DNA from: Pseudomonadota bacterium
GTDB lineage: Bacteria; Myxococcota_A; Polyangia; Polyangiales; Polyangiaceae
Direction: 5' to 3'
DNA length: 25,109 nt
Assembly: GCA_023460875.1 (NCBI GenBank)
Contig: JAEWOQ010000237.1
Span: forward strand, 1 to 25,109
The first letter of the stretch is position 1. Every line of letters begins with the position of its first letter. The position numbers were made by a program, and so were the translations under genes. The notes under the pieces are model-generated. The model searched no databases, was not told where the DNA came from, and saw nothing but the letters and a program-made list of their open reading frames with translations. Below are positions 15,403 through 23,704 of this stretch, piece by piece.

Positions 15403-16611
15403 TCATCCTCCCGAGAATGGGTCCTCGGCTGCGGGGTCGGGGGGCGTGGCGTCCTCCCGATCCTCGAGGTACCCCGCCGGTAGGCTGACCCTCTGGGTCC
15501 CCGCCGTCTTCCCGCGGGGCACCCGCATGGCGCCGGGGGGAAACGGCTCGCTCCGGTCGATGTCCGCGACCAGGGCCTCCAGCTCCGCGAGGGTCTTGGC
15601 CTGCATGAAGCTCTGGCGCAGGCGAGCGCTGCCGCGGAAGCCCTTCGTGTACCAGGTGGTGTGCCGGCGGAAGGCGGGGATGGCGTGCTCTTCCCCCATC
15701 CAGGTGCACAGCAAGCGCGCGTGCTCGAGCATCGTGTCGACGACCTCGCCGAGGGGAGGCGGGTCGCCCGGAGCGCGCCCCTGGAACACGTCCGCCAGAT
15801 CCCGAAAGAGCCAAGGGCGTCCGAGGCAGCCTCGCCCGACGATCACTCCATCACACCCCGTCGTGCGCATCATGCGCAGCGCGTCCTGGGCTTCCCAGAT
15901 GTCGCCGTTGCCGAGCACCGGGATCCGCACGAGGCTCTTCAGCTCGGTGATGTGCTCCCAGCGGGCGACGCCGTCGTACAGCTGCGCGGCCGTGCGCGCG
16001 TGCAACCCCACCGCCGCGCAGCCCTCTTCTTCACCGACGCGACCGGCGTCGCGGAAGGTGATGAGCTCGTCGTCGATGCCGAGGCGGAACTTGATGGTGA
16101 CGGGCACTTGCTGCCCGTTGCTGCTCGCGGCCTTGACCGCCGCCCGGACGATGGCAGCGAGCAGCCGTGGCTTGACGGGGATCGCTGAACCCCCGCCGCG
16201 CCGGGTCACCTTGGGGACGGGGCAGCCGAAGTTCATGTCGATGTGGTCGACGCGCCCTTCATCCACCAGCCGGCGGACGGCGCCGTCCACGTAGTAGGGG
16301 TCCACCCCGTAGAGCTGCAGGCTGCGCGGCGTCTCGTCGGGGCCGAAGTCCGCCAAGCGGAGGGTCTTTTGGTTGCCCTCCACCAGGGGGCGGGCGGTGA
16401 TCATTTCGCTGACGTACAACCCCGCGCCGAAGCGGCGGCACAGGGCACGGAACGGATAGTTCGTGACGCCCGCCATGGGCGCGAGCACGACGGGGGGCCA
16501 GACGCGCAGCGGCCCGAGCCGTAGCGCGGCGAACTCCCCCTCTGCCGCGGGGGACACGTCTCGATTGATGGGGCTTTGGTAACGGGGATCCACGAACGCT
16601 CTGCTGGACAC
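15403..16611 (-). CDS. dusB: tRNA-dihydrouridine synthase, DusB type
   Basis: This FMN enzyme reduces a uridine in tRNA to dihydrouridine. It shows the Dus hallmarks: VVLAPMAGVTNYPFR (41-55), GLYVSEMITARPL, SLQLYGVDP, HIDMNFGCPVPKV with the catalytic Cys in GCP, PVTIKFRLGID, VGLHARTAAQLY and VLGNGDI, followed by VIVGRGCLGRPW. The barrel is followed by the helical tRNA-binding domain. The C-terminal tail (about 60 residues) is Pro/Gly-rich. The start is uncertain. The frame is open to a TTG at 16731 and includes an ATG at 16707, but similarity begins around PLRVWPPVVLAPMAG. I chose GTG 16611; GTG 16593 and GTG 16557 are equally possible. No clear ribosome-binding site is seen for any. It lies downstream of the 101-residue gene on the same strand. 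Confidence 0.9.
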   Translation of the reverse strand: MSSRAFVDPRYQSPINRDVSPAAEGEFAALRLGPLRVWPPVVLAPMAGVTNYPFRALCRRFGAGLYVSEMITARPLVEGNQKTLRLADFGPDETPRSLQLYGVDPYYVDGAVRRLVDEGRVDHIDMNFGCPVPKVTRRGGGSAIPVKPRLLAAIVRAAVKAASSNGQQVPVTIKFRLGIDDELITFRDAGRVGEEEGCAAVGLHARTAAQLYDGVARWEHITELKSLVRIPVLGNGDIWEAQDALRMMRTTGCDGVIVGRGCLGRPWLFRDLADVFQGRAPGDPPPLGEVVDTMLEHARLLCTWMGEEHAIPAFRRHTTWYTKGFRGSARLRQSFMQAKTLAELEALVADIDRSEPFPPGAMRVPRGKTAGTQRVSLPAGYLEDREDATPPDPAAEDPFSGG

Positions 16612-16628
16612 CGGCTGCTGGACACCAG
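16601..16628. repeat. 14-bp tandem duplication near the dusB start
   Basis: CTGCTGGACACCGG (16601-16614) is followed directly by CTGCTGGACACCAG (16615-16628). The core CTGGACACCGG recurs at 17128-17138, over the GTG start of the next gene upstream on the minus strand. The region between dusB and that gene (about 200 bases) holds nothing else I can identify. Confidence 0.7.
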
Positions 16629-16829
16629 CCGCTCGTTCGACCAGTGCTTCCACGATAACGAGCCGCTGCTCGGAGAAATGCGAGGAGCGACGCGGTGGCG
16701 GACACATAGCGGGCGCGACGATCCTCGGCAAAGATCGCGGGCGCTCACGGGGAGAAAGAGCGAAGCCGCCCTCGGCAGGCGCGCAGAGCGTCCGCGGCAG
16801 AAGCGCAGCACGTCTCGAACCAGCAGGGC

Positions 16830-17135
16830 TCAGCGTTTGCGCCGGAGAATGCCCGGGAGCACCGCCTTGACCGCTTCCCGCGCGAGGACAGGGGTGCGCA
16901 GCAAGCCCTTGGCGAGCTCGCCGGCGAGCGCCATCGGCGTGGTGGCGTCCGCGCGCAAGGCGACCCGCTCACCGCTTTGGAGATCCTCGATGGCGCCCCG
17001 GGCGATCGTCCGCGACCCGTCCGAGCGGATCTCCACAACCATGCGCGCCACGACGGGCGGCAAGTCATCGTCGGCGAGGGCGGTCGTGGGCTCGCGGGTC
17101 AGGAGGAACCGGCGAGGCCTGTCTGTACTGGACAC
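16830..17135 (-). CDS. Small conserved-looking hypothetical protein, 101 residues
   Basis: The product reads VSSTDRPRRFLLTREPT at the start, then DDLPPVVARMVVEIRS, DGSRTIARGAIEDLQSGERV, a helical segment MALAGELAKGLL, and a basic end (GILRRKR). The pattern of strands followed by amphipathic helices looks like a folded small protein, but I recognise no family. The GTG start at 17133-17135 is chosen because upstream residues in the same frame are Arg/Pro-rich shadow of the neighbouring gene, and it leaves a 38-base gap after the three-TM protein. It is likely co-transcribed with that gene. No signal peptide or TM segment. Confidence 0.65.
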   Translation of the reverse strand: MSSTDRPRRFLLTREPTTALADDDLPPVVARMVVEIRSDGSRTIARGAIEDLQSGERVALRADATTPMALAGELAKGLLRTPVLAREAVKAVLPGILRRKR

Positions 17136-17173
17136 CGGTTGGGGATAGCACACGCGTGGAGCGGTGAGGCTCG

Positions 17174-18040
17174 TCAGAGGCCTGGCAGGCTCTCGCGGGG
17201 GCGTTTGCCCCGCCAGGGGGTCCAGGTCTGCCCGTAAGGAGGGCCGAGGGCGTCGTCGCAGGAAGGGGGCTGCTCTGCGCCCAGGAGGCGGGGCCGCGGG
17301 TCGGGGCCCTGGTTGTCCGTCTGCAGGATGCGCTCGTACTCGTCGATGAAGAAGGCGGTGGGCGGTGCCTCGGGCAGGGCGGGCCACGCGTAGGCGACGA
17401 AGCGCCGCTCGGCGGCGGCTTCGTCGACGGGGGCGTCCGCGTGGGCCGTGAGTCGACCGTCGTCGCCGGGCACGCACACCAAGTACAAATAGTCTCCGTC
17501 CCGGGCCGCCGCGCCCTCTCGGGTCGGGACGCCGGGGCGAAAGCGGTGCCCCAAAGGCGGAGAGGCCAGCGGCTCGGCGCTCGAGGGGCCCCGCGCCGGG
17601 GCGCTCCCAGTGAGCTCGCCGAGGCGACCCGCTCCGCCCACTCCATTCCCATCCGGATCGATGAGCGCAAGGCGCCGGGAGGCGTCCTGCGCGAAGAGGA
17701 TCTCTCTGAGGCGCGACACAGCCCGCTCTCCAGAGGCCCGGGAGCTCGCCGCGACGATGCCCGGCAGGGCCTCTTTGAGGACGAAGCGCCCCATCCCTAG
17801 CAGCGCGGTCACGAAGCCGACGACCAGCGCGAGCCGCAGAGCTCGTCGGTGAGGCCCCTGGTGGCGCGTCAGGGCGGCGGAGGCTACGACGAGCAGGAGG
17901 ATGGAGAACACCGCCAGGCGAGGCTCCCAGAGCGCCGCGGGGCCGAGCAGGGCGGCGCCGAACAGGAGCGCGGCGGCAGCGCGGTCGCGGGCGGAGGTCG
18001 GGGACGTCGTCGGAGGAGCTGAGGGGGAGAGGTCGGGCAC
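17174..18040 (-). CDS. Three-TM membrane protein with C-terminal extracytoplasmic or cytoplasmic domain
   Basis: The 288-residue product starts with a Ser/Pro-rich 20 residues and then has three predicted membrane segments (about 21-38, 41-57 and 68-86; for example LAVFSILLLVVASAAL and LALVVGFVTALLGMGRFVL). A soluble region follows: SRLREILFAQDASRRLAL, then DPDGNGVGGAGRLGELTG, YLYLVCVPGDDGRLTAHADA and FVAYAWPALPEAPPTAFFIDEYERIL. That order of a helix, a D-x-D-G-x-G loop, GxLxELTG and FFIDExxRIL resembles, from memory, pilin-like or DUF2950-like proteins common in myxobacteria. I cannot assign a function. It lies 12 bases after the coiled-coil gene on the same strand, so the two are probably an operon. 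Confidence 0.75.
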   Translation of the reverse strand: MPDLSPSAPPTTSPTSARDRAAAALLFGAALLGPAALWEPRLAVFSILLLVVASAALTRHQGPHRRALRLALVVGFVTALLGMGRFVLKEALPGIVAASSRASGERAVSRLREILFAQDASRRLALIDPDGNGVGGAGRLGELTGSAPARGPSSAEPLASPPLGHRFRPGVPTREGAAARDGDYLYLVCVPGDDGRLTAHADAPVDEAAAERRFVAYAWPALPEAPPTAFFIDEYERILQTDNQGPDPRPRLLGAEQPPSCDDALGPPYGQTWTPWRGKRPRESLPGL

Positions 18041-18052
18041 CGTGGGCGGGTT

Positions 18053-19057
18053 CTAGCCCGAGCCTTCGCGCTGTGCAGGGTGGGAGGCGTCGGCGGCGCC
18101 CTGAAGCTCCGAGAGCGTCGAGGCTCCCTTCAGCTTCGGCTCTGATTCCGTCGTTCGTGCCCCCTGCTTCCCCGGGCGCGGCGGGGCCGCGGTCGGCGTC
18201 GTGCGCAGCTCCGCGGGGGTGGGCGGCGCAGTCGGCACCTGGACGGGAGCATTGACGGAGAAGGGCGGCGGCGCGGGCGTGGTCGGTTGAGCGATCTCTT
18301 CATCGATGGGAGCTGCCAGCCGGCGAAGCGCCGCCTGGGCCTCGTCCCGCTGAGAGCGCATCCGCCGCACCAGGGCGCGGGACTTCTCGCGCTCGTCTCG
18401 GAGGAGGGCGATCTCTCGGCGCAGGACCACGATGGACTCCTCTTCTCCTGCGCCGTCCGGGGGCTGGCTCAACGCGAGCGCCTCGTCCCGCTCCTCGCGC
18501 AGGCGGGCGAGCTCCTCTTCGTGCTCCTCGAGGAGGGCGCGGAGGAAGAGATCCTGCTCATCGGTCAAGAAGCGGCGCTCCGTCTCGAACGTCTTGCGCT
18601 GGCTCCGCAGCTTCTGCTCGAGCTCCCGGACGCGCTCCTCGAGCTCCTGTCGCGTCGCCGTCGCCTCCCGCTCGGTGGCGCTGAGCAGCTCCTGCACCCG
18701 ATCGAGCTTCTCCCCGAGCACGTCGTTGGCGTTCCGCGCCGCCTCCACGCCGCGGGCGAAGTTGTCGATGGCGCTCAGCAGCCCGTTGAGCGTGGCGCCG
18801 TAACGGCGCGAGCTCACCACTGCGTCGCGGAGGGGATCGAGGCTGTCGGGCGGCGCGCTCGAGCTCCTCACCGCGGCGCCGCTCGGCGCGTCCACGGCCG
18901 GGCGAGCGCCGGAGCCAGGATCCTGCCCTGGGACTTGCGCGGGTTTGCCCTCGGAGCGGTTCACCCCCGAGCGCGGCGTCGGCTCGGAAGCCACGGAAGG
19001 AGGCCGCGGCCTCTGGAGCGGCGGTCGGCCCCCTGTAACGGTCATCGCGCCAAGCAT
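18053..19057 (-). CDS. Coiled-coil protein with Pro-rich ends
   Basis: The 334-residue product has three parts. Residues 1-75 are Pro/Ser/Gly-rich and probably disordered. Residues about 75-250 are strongly helical and charged with heptad-like spacing (GEKLDRVQELLSATEREAT, EERVRELEQKLRSQRK, EEHEEELARLREERDEAL, REIALLRDEREKSRALVRR), a long coiled coil. Residues 250-334 are again Pro/Thr-rich (PTTPAPPPFSVNAPVQVP). No catalytic motif or TM segment is seen. A scaffold or structural role is an inference. ATG 19057 or the in-frame ATG 19045 may be the start. It is the first gene of a minus-strand unit with the three-TM protein 12 bases downstream. The 123 bases upstream, to the end of the monooxygenase gene, hold nothing recognisable. 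Confidence 0.8.
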   Translation of the reverse strand: MLGAMTVTGGRPPLQRPRPPSVASEPTPRSGVNRSEGKPAQVPGQDPGSGARPAVDAPSGAAVRSSSAPPDSLDPLRDAVVSSRRYGATLNGLLSAIDNFARGVEAARNANDVLGEKLDRVQELLSATEREATATRQELEERVRELEQKLRSQRKTFETERRFLTDEQDLFLRALLEEHEEELARLREERDEALALSQPPDGAGEEESIVVLRREIALLRDEREKSRALVRRMRSQRDEAQAALRRLAAPIDEEIAQPTTPAPPPFSVNAPVQVPTAPPTPAELRTTPTAAPPRPGKQGARTTESEPKLKGASTLSELQGAADASHPAQREGSG

Positions 19058-19180
19058 AGATCACAGGGAGCGGCAGGGGCAGCAGATCCCGACGGCGACA
19101 CGGCCGCGCCTGCGCCTTACTCTCTGCGCCGCCTTGCTCCCCACGCTAGCCGCTCTGCCGCTCTGCCCTGCGCCGGGCTT

Positions 19181-20641
19181 TCAACGCTCTCCGGATGGGC
19201 TAGGTGGCCCAGATGGGACCGCCCCGCTGGGTTGACCGCAGCGAAAACGTCGCCCGGCGCCGTCGCGGGCCCGGAGCCGACCGCGCTCCCACTCCCGCTG
19301 CAGGCGCGGGAGGTAGTGTGCTGGCTCGAGCTGGAAGGTGTGCCGTCGCGAGGCCAGGAAACGCTCCCGGATGGCGACGGCCTCCGCTTCGATGGTGGCG
19401 TCCATTTCGGGTAGCGGCGGTAAGGCGTACGCGCCCGCGAAATATGCCGCCGTCCACCGCGCTTGCTGCTCCGCGATAGGCATGATGGCCCCGAGGGGTT
19501 GGGCGAAGCCGATGAGCCCCAGGCCCTGGTAGCGCCGCTCGAACACCCGGAAAAACAGGGGGAGCTCGTTGCCCGGCGCCGAGAGCACCTCCGGGGCGAA
19601 GAAGGGGAAGCTCACATGGTAGCCAGTGCAGTAGACGATGGCGTCGATCGCTTCCCGGCTCCCGTCGCTGAAAAGTACCTCGTGGCCCTCGAGGCGCTCG
19701 ATGGCGGGCTTGGGCACGATGTCGCCGCTCCCCGTGAGGCTCGGCACCTCGCTGGACACGGTGGGGTGGGCCTCGCCGAGCAGGTGGTCCGGCTCGGGCA
19801 ACCCATAGTCGCTCATGCGCCCGAAGAGCAGGGTGAAGCCGCGGGTCACGAGGCGACGACGCAGCTTGCCAGGTAACCAGTGGGGGAAGAGCGAGCCCTG
19901 ATCCAGCGGTTTGCCGCGGATGTACTTGGGGAGGATCCAGGCGCCGCGACGGGCGGAGAGGAAGAGCCGCTCCGCCACGCCGGGACGGCAGAGCTCGGCG
20001 GCGATGTCCATCGCGCTGTTGCCCATGCCGACGACGACCACCCGCTTGCCGCGCAGATCCACGGGCGTGGTCGGATCGACGTAGTCGTGGGAGTGGAGCG
20101 CGGTGCCGTGGAACGAACCGAGGAGGGGTGGGTCGGGCCAGGCCGGATCCCAGTGGTGTCCGTTGGCTACCAGGAGCCCGTCGAAGAGGTGCTCTTGGGT
20201 CGTGCCCGTCTGGAGGTCACGGACGGTCACCGACCAGCCGCCCGCGTCGAGCGCGCCGCTGCCCTCCGGCGAGCGCCCCGGGAGGGGCCGGCAGGAGAGG
20301 ACCTCGTGTTCGAAGCGGATGGCCTCGTGCAGCCCGAAATGGCGCGCGTAGCTCTCGAAGTAGGCTGCCACGTGGCGGTGGTGCGGGAAATCCGGCAGGT
20401 GATCCGGCATGGGGAAATCCCGGAATTCCATGCACTGGCGGGAGGTGTTGATGTGGAGTGAGCGGTAGGCGCCGCTGCGGCCGTTCTTGTTTCCGAACAC
20501 CCAGTTCCCCCCCACCCGATCGCTCATCTCGAAGCAGACGTGTGGGACACCCACCTCCCTCAGCGCCTTGACGGCGGTCAAGCCCGAGCAGCCAGCACCG
20601 ATCACACAGACGCGCGGGAGCAGCCCGAGGCGGGGAGCCAT
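19181..20641 (-). CDS. Flavin-containing monooxygenase
   Basis: This 486-residue FAD/NADPH enzyme inserts one oxygen atom into a substrate, either at N or S or by Baeyer-Villiger chemistry. The FAD motif GAGCSG is at 15-20 with CFEMSDRVGGNW following. The FMO fingerprint FHGTALHSHDY is at 177-187, the NADPH motif GMGNSA at 205-210, and IVYCTGYHVSFPFF matches the late ATG-type motif of the family. The FxGxxxHxxxY form favours the FMO subfamily or FMO-like Baeyer-Villiger enzymes. It has no TM anchor. The start is ATG 20641, set by the Rossmann motif beginning within ten residues; the frame continues upstream only as antisense of the CheY gene. The gene diverges from the chemosensory operon across 66 bases. 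The substrate is unknown. Confidence 0.92.
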   Translation of the reverse strand: MAPRLGLLPRVCVIGAGCSGLTAVKALREVGVPHVCFEMSDRVGGNWVFGNKNGRSGAYRSLHINTSRQCMEFRDFPMPDHLPDFPHHRHVAAYFESYARHFGLHEAIRFEHEVLSCRPLPGRSPEGSGALDAGGWSVTVRDLQTGTTQEHLFDGLLVANGHHWDPAWPDPPLLGSFHGTALHSHDYVDPTTPVDLRGKRVVVVGMGNSAMDIAAELCRPGVAERLFLSARRGAWILPKYIRGKPLDQGSLFPHWLPGKLRRRLVTRGFTLLFGRMSDYGLPEPDHLLGEAHPTVSSEVPSLTGSGDIVPKPAIERLEGHEVLFSDGSREAIDAIVYCTGYHVSFPFFAPEVLSAPGNELPLFFRVFERRYQGLGLIGFAQPLGAIMPIAEQQARWTAAYFAGAYALPPLPEMDATIEAEAVAIRERFLASRRHTFQLEPAHYLPRLQREWERGRLRARDGAGRRFRCGQPSGAVPSGPPSPSGER

Positions 20642-20677
20642 GGGGGCGAGCCTCGCACTTCCTTGGGGGATCGCAAT

Positions 20678-20688
20678 CCTGCTAGATT
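20678..20688 (+). promoter_or_regulatory. Candidate extended -10 element upstream of the chemosensory operon
   Basis: TGCTAGATT (20680-20688) resembles an extended -10 box, lying about 20 bases before the GTG start of the CheY gene. No good -35 hexamer is found at 16-18 bases upstream. GC-rich genomes give such matches by chance, so this is weak. Confidence 0.2.
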
Positions 20689-20707
20689 GAGAGCAGAGGA
20701 TCTGTCG

Positions 20708-21115
20708 GTGCAGCGAATTCTGGTCGTAGAAGACTCGTTCAGCATGCGGGCGTTCGTGCGCGCGGCTCTGGAGGACCCCGCCGCGGGGTTGGGCCCGGTC
20801 GACGTAGTGGAGGCGGCGACGGGCTTCGATGCCCTGCGCCTGCTCCCGCGGGGGCCCTATCAGCTCGTGATCAGCGACATCAACATGCCCCACATCAACG
20901 GGCTGGAGCTGGTGCGCTTCATTCGCCAGAGCGACCAGCACCGCGAGACGCGGGTGCTCCTCATCTCGACCCAGGCCTCGGAGCGGGACCGCGAGCGGGG
21001 GCTCTCCCTCGGCGCTGACGGTTACCTCCCCAAGCCCTTCACGCCCGAGGAGCTGTGGAGCGCGGTAGGGCAGCACTTACCGCCGGACGCGCCTGCCCAG
21101 GGGCGCGATGGTTGA
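20708..21115 (+). CDS. cheY: CheY-like single-domain response regulator
   Basis: The 135-residue receiver domain has the acidic pair E8/D9 in ILVVEDS, the phosphoacceptor D57 in VISDINMP, T88 in LISTQ and the conserved K109 in LPKPF. No output domain follows. It should accept phosphate from the adjacent CheA and signal to a motility or regulatory target. The start is the GTG at 20708, because the receiver fold begins there and GAGG lies eight bases upstream; the open frame upstream overlaps the divergent monooxygenase gene. Its stop overlaps the CheA start by eight bases (ATGGTTGA), indicating translational coupling. The short tail after the last helix (PDAPAQGRDG) appears unstructured. Confidence 0.93.
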   Translation: MQRILVVEDSFSMRAFVRAALEDPAAGLGPVDVVEAATGFDALRLLPRGPYQLVISDINMPHINGLELVRFIRQSDQHRETRVLLISTQASERDRERGLSLGADGYLPKPFTPEELWSAVGQHLPPDAPAQGRDG

Positions 21116-23195
21116 GATGACCGACAAGGCGCGTGAGGAGTTCTTCTCCGAGGCGCAGGAGATCGTCGAGGCCTTCTCTCGCAACTTGCTGTCGCTCGAC
21201 GCCTCCCAGCGGAAGGGGCACCCGGATCCGGAGCTCATCAACGAAGCGTTCCGCGCCGTCCACACGCTCAAGGGGTTGGCTGGGTTGTTCGGGGCGACGC
21301 GCCTCGGCTCCCTGTCCCACCGCCTCGAGGATCTGCTGGACGCGCTGCGGCTCGGGCGCGTGGAGCTCACGCTCGACGTGCTCGACGTGCTCTTCACCTC
21401 GGTGACGGTGTTCACGCGCCTCCTCGAAGCGGAGCAGGCGGGGGAGGTGGAGCCGCCGGCGGCCCTGCGCGATCTGCTCGAGGCCATCCAGTCGATCTCG
21501 TCGGAGCAAAAGAAGCGCGGAGGGCTCGCGGCGACCTACGACCTGGATCCTGGGATGTTGGCCGTGCTCACGGAGTACGAAGAGCACCGGCTTCGAGTCA
21601 ACATCGAGAACAACGTCAACCTCTACCGCCTGCGCGTGCGCTTCGAGCTGTCGAGCATCGACAAGGAGCTCGAGAGCACGAAGGACAAGGCGCGGGAGTT
21701 CGGTGAGATCATTACCTACCTCCCGACCGGCGAAGCCAGCAGCGTCGACTCGATCGAGCTCGATCTCCTGTTGGCCTCGCCCGCCGATTACGCGACCGTC
21801 GCGGCGGCCTTGGCGGAGGACAACGCCGTCCTCGAGGAGATCCCCCGACGCCAACTGCGCGGGGCGGGCGCTCCAGAGGGCGTGGGCGCGGACGAGCTAG
21901 CCGTCTCCGACGACGGCCTCGAGACGGAGCGGATCGACGAGGACGGCCACGCCGTCGAGCGCACCGGCAGCCTCCGCTCGATCACGCAGACGGTGCGGGT
22001 GGACATCCGCAAGCTGGACCACCTGATGAACGTGGTCGGTGAGCTCTCGATCGTGGGCAACACGTTGGCGCAGCTCAGCGAGCGCGTGCGCGGGGAGGGC
22101 AGCCGGCAGGTGGCCATGGAGCTCCACCGCCTGCAGCGCAACTACGCGCGACGCCTGACGGAGATCCAGGACGGCATCCTGGAGATGCGCATGGTGCCCC
22201 TCGGCCAAGTCTTCGAGCGCCTGGCGCGGGCGGTCCGCCAGATGAGCCGAGAGCTGGGTAAGGAGATCCGGCTCGTGATCACCGGCGCCGAGACGGAGAT
22301 CGACAAGCTCATCGTCGAGGAGCTGAGCGACCCGCTCATGCACATGATCCGCAACGCCATCGACCACGGCATCGAGCCCGTGGACGAGCGCGAGGCCGTC
22401 GGCAAGCCCGCGGCAGGCACGATCGCCCTGAACGCCTACCAGAAGGGCAACCACGTGATGCTCGAGGTGGAGGACGACGGGCGCGGCATCGACGAGGCCG
22501 CCCTGATCCGGCGGGCGGTCTCCTTTGGGGCTGTCGAGAAGGGGGTGGCGGCCGAGCTAACCCGGGAGGAGGTCCTCGGACTGGTGTTCCTGCCGGGGGT
22601 GAGCACGCGGCAGGAGGTCGGCGATCTGTCCGGTCGCGGCGTGGGCATGGACGTCGTGAAGACGAACATCGCCAAGCTCGGGGGGGTCATCGAGCTGCAC
22701 AGCGAGGCGGGGATCGGCACCAAGGTGACGATCACGCTCCCGATCACCTTGGCCATCGTGCGCTCGCTGCTCGTGCAGTGCGGGCCCCAGGTGTTCGCCG
22801 TGCCGCTGTCCACGGTCTCCGAGGCGTTGACCTTCGACGGCAGCGGCACCCGTCAGGTCGAGGGGCGGCAGGTGATGACGCTCCGGGGCAGCACGCTGCC
22901 CCTGTGCCGGCTCGCGGATCTGCTCTTGCTCCCCGACTACCCGCGCCCTGCGCGGGAGTTCGTGGTGGTCACCACCATGGGGGACCGCCGCGTCGGGCTC
23001 ATCGTCGACTACCTGGTGGGCCAGCAGGACATCGTCATCAAGCCCCTCGGCGCTTCTCTGGGGTCGGTGCGCGGCTTCGCGGGGGCCTCCGAGCTCGGCG
23101 ATCAGCGCGTGGGGCTGGTGCTCGACACGGCCGCCATCATCGAGGAGGTGCTGACGCCCACCGAGATGCGGCGACACGAGGTGCGCCATGGCTGA
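21108..23195 (+). CDS. cheA: Chemotaxis histidine kinase CheA
   Basis: The 695-residue kinase has an N-terminal Hpt domain with the phosphorylated His in FRAVHTLKGLAG (H52). A mid-region of about residues 145-255 contains RVRFELSSIDKELEST and GEIITYLPTGE, an alpha/beta module at the place of the CheY-binding P2 domain. The dimerisation helices include VRVDIRKLDHLMNVVGELSI. The ATPase domain has the N box MIRNAIDHGIEP, G1 VEDDGRGID and G2 GRGVGMDVVKTNI. A CheW-like domain ends the protein. There is no fused receiver, so CheY acts separately. It autophosphorylates on H52 in a receptor array and passes phosphate to CheY. ATG 21108 overlaps the CheY stop, and the CheA stop overlaps the next start by the same eight-base pattern. 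All catalytic motifs look intact. Confidence 0.96.
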   Translation: MVEMTDKAREEFFSEAQEIVEAFSRNLLSLDASQRKGHPDPELINEAFRAVHTLKGLAGLFGATRLGSLSHRLEDLLDALRLGRVELTLDVLDVLFTSVTVFTRLLEAEQAGEVEPPAALRDLLEAIQSISSEQKKRGGLAATYDLDPGMLAVLTEYEEHRLRVNIENNVNLYRLRVRFELSSIDKELESTKDKAREFGEIITYLPTGEASSVDSIELDLLLASPADYATVAAALAEDNAVLEEIPRRQLRGAGAPEGVGADELAVSDDGLETERIDEDGHAVERTGSLRSITQTVRVDIRKLDHLMNVVGELSIVGNTLAQLSERVRGEGSRQVAMELHRLQRNYARRLTEIQDGILEMRMVPLGQVFERLARAVRQMSRELGKEIRLVITGAETEIDKLIVEELSDPLMHMIRNAIDHGIEPVDEREAVGKPAAGTIALNAYQKGNHVMLEVEDDGRGIDEAALIRRAVSFGAVEKGVAAELTREEVLGLVFLPGVSTRQEVGDLSGRGVGMDVVKTNIAKLGGVIELHSEAGIGTKVTITLPITLAIVRSLLVQCGPQVFAVPLSTVSEALTFDGSGTRQVEGRQVMTLRGSTLPLCRLADLLLLPDYPRPAREFVVVTTMGDRRVGLIVDYLVGQQDIVIKPLGASLGSVRGFAGASELGDQRVGLVLDTAAIIEEVLTPTEMRRHEVRHG

Positions 23196-23679
23196 TCTGG
23201 CGCGGGCGATGTCGCGGAGCGCCCTGCGCCGCGGCGCGGACGGTCCGGTGCAGGAGTTCTTGGCGTTCACCCTGGCGGGCGAGCTCTATGGGGTCTCCCT
23301 CAACAAGGTGCGTCAAATCGTGACGCCGCCGCCGATCACCTACGTACCGCGGGCGCCGCGGGACGTGCTCGGGATCTGCAGCGTGCGCGGGTTGCTCACC
23401 ACGGTGGTGGACCTGCGACTGCGGCTGCGGGTGGCGGATTCGCCCCTCACGAAGAGAGCACGTATCCTGCTCACTCAGGTGGACGACGGCGAGATGATCG
23501 GACTGCTGGTGGACGAGGTGCGCCACGTGCTGCGGCTGAGCGACTCTCAGATCGAGATCGCGAGTCACGCGCTGGGCGGCGAGCTGTCCGAGCACGTGCG
23601 GGGCATCGCTCGGCCGGGGGGACGTGACATCATGGTGCTCCTGGATCTGACGACCATCGTGGCGAGCGAGTACAGGTGA
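23188..23679 (+). CDS. cheW: CheW-type coupling protein 1
   Basis: This 163-residue CheW domain protein has an N-terminal basic extension (ARAMSRSALRRG) followed by the CheW fold: EFLAFTLAGELYGVSL, VRQIVTPPPITYVPRAP, LGICSVRGLLTTVVDLRLRL and GLLVDEVRHVLRL, with IMVLLDLTTIV near the end. It should link receptors to CheA. The CheA stop lies inside its first codons (ATGGCTGA), so translation is coupled. It differs considerably from the second CheW that follows, so the two are not a recent duplication. In the conserved RG position it reads SVRGLL, as in canonical CheW. Confidence 0.92.
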   Translation: MADLARAMSRSALRRGADGPVQEFLAFTLAGELYGVSLNKVRQIVTPPPITYVPRAPRDVLGICSVRGLLTTVVDLRLRLRVADSPLTKRARILLTQVDDGEMIGLLVDEVRHVLRLSDSQIEIASHALGGELSEHVRGIARPGGRDIMVLLDLTTIVASEYR

Positions 23680-23704
23680 GAGGACCGGCATTCGAGGCAA
23701 GGTG

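Noticed and set aside
20642..21076. Extension of the monooxygenase frame to 631 residues
   Set aside because: It is antisense to the CheY gene, and the FAD motif begins only after ATG 20641.
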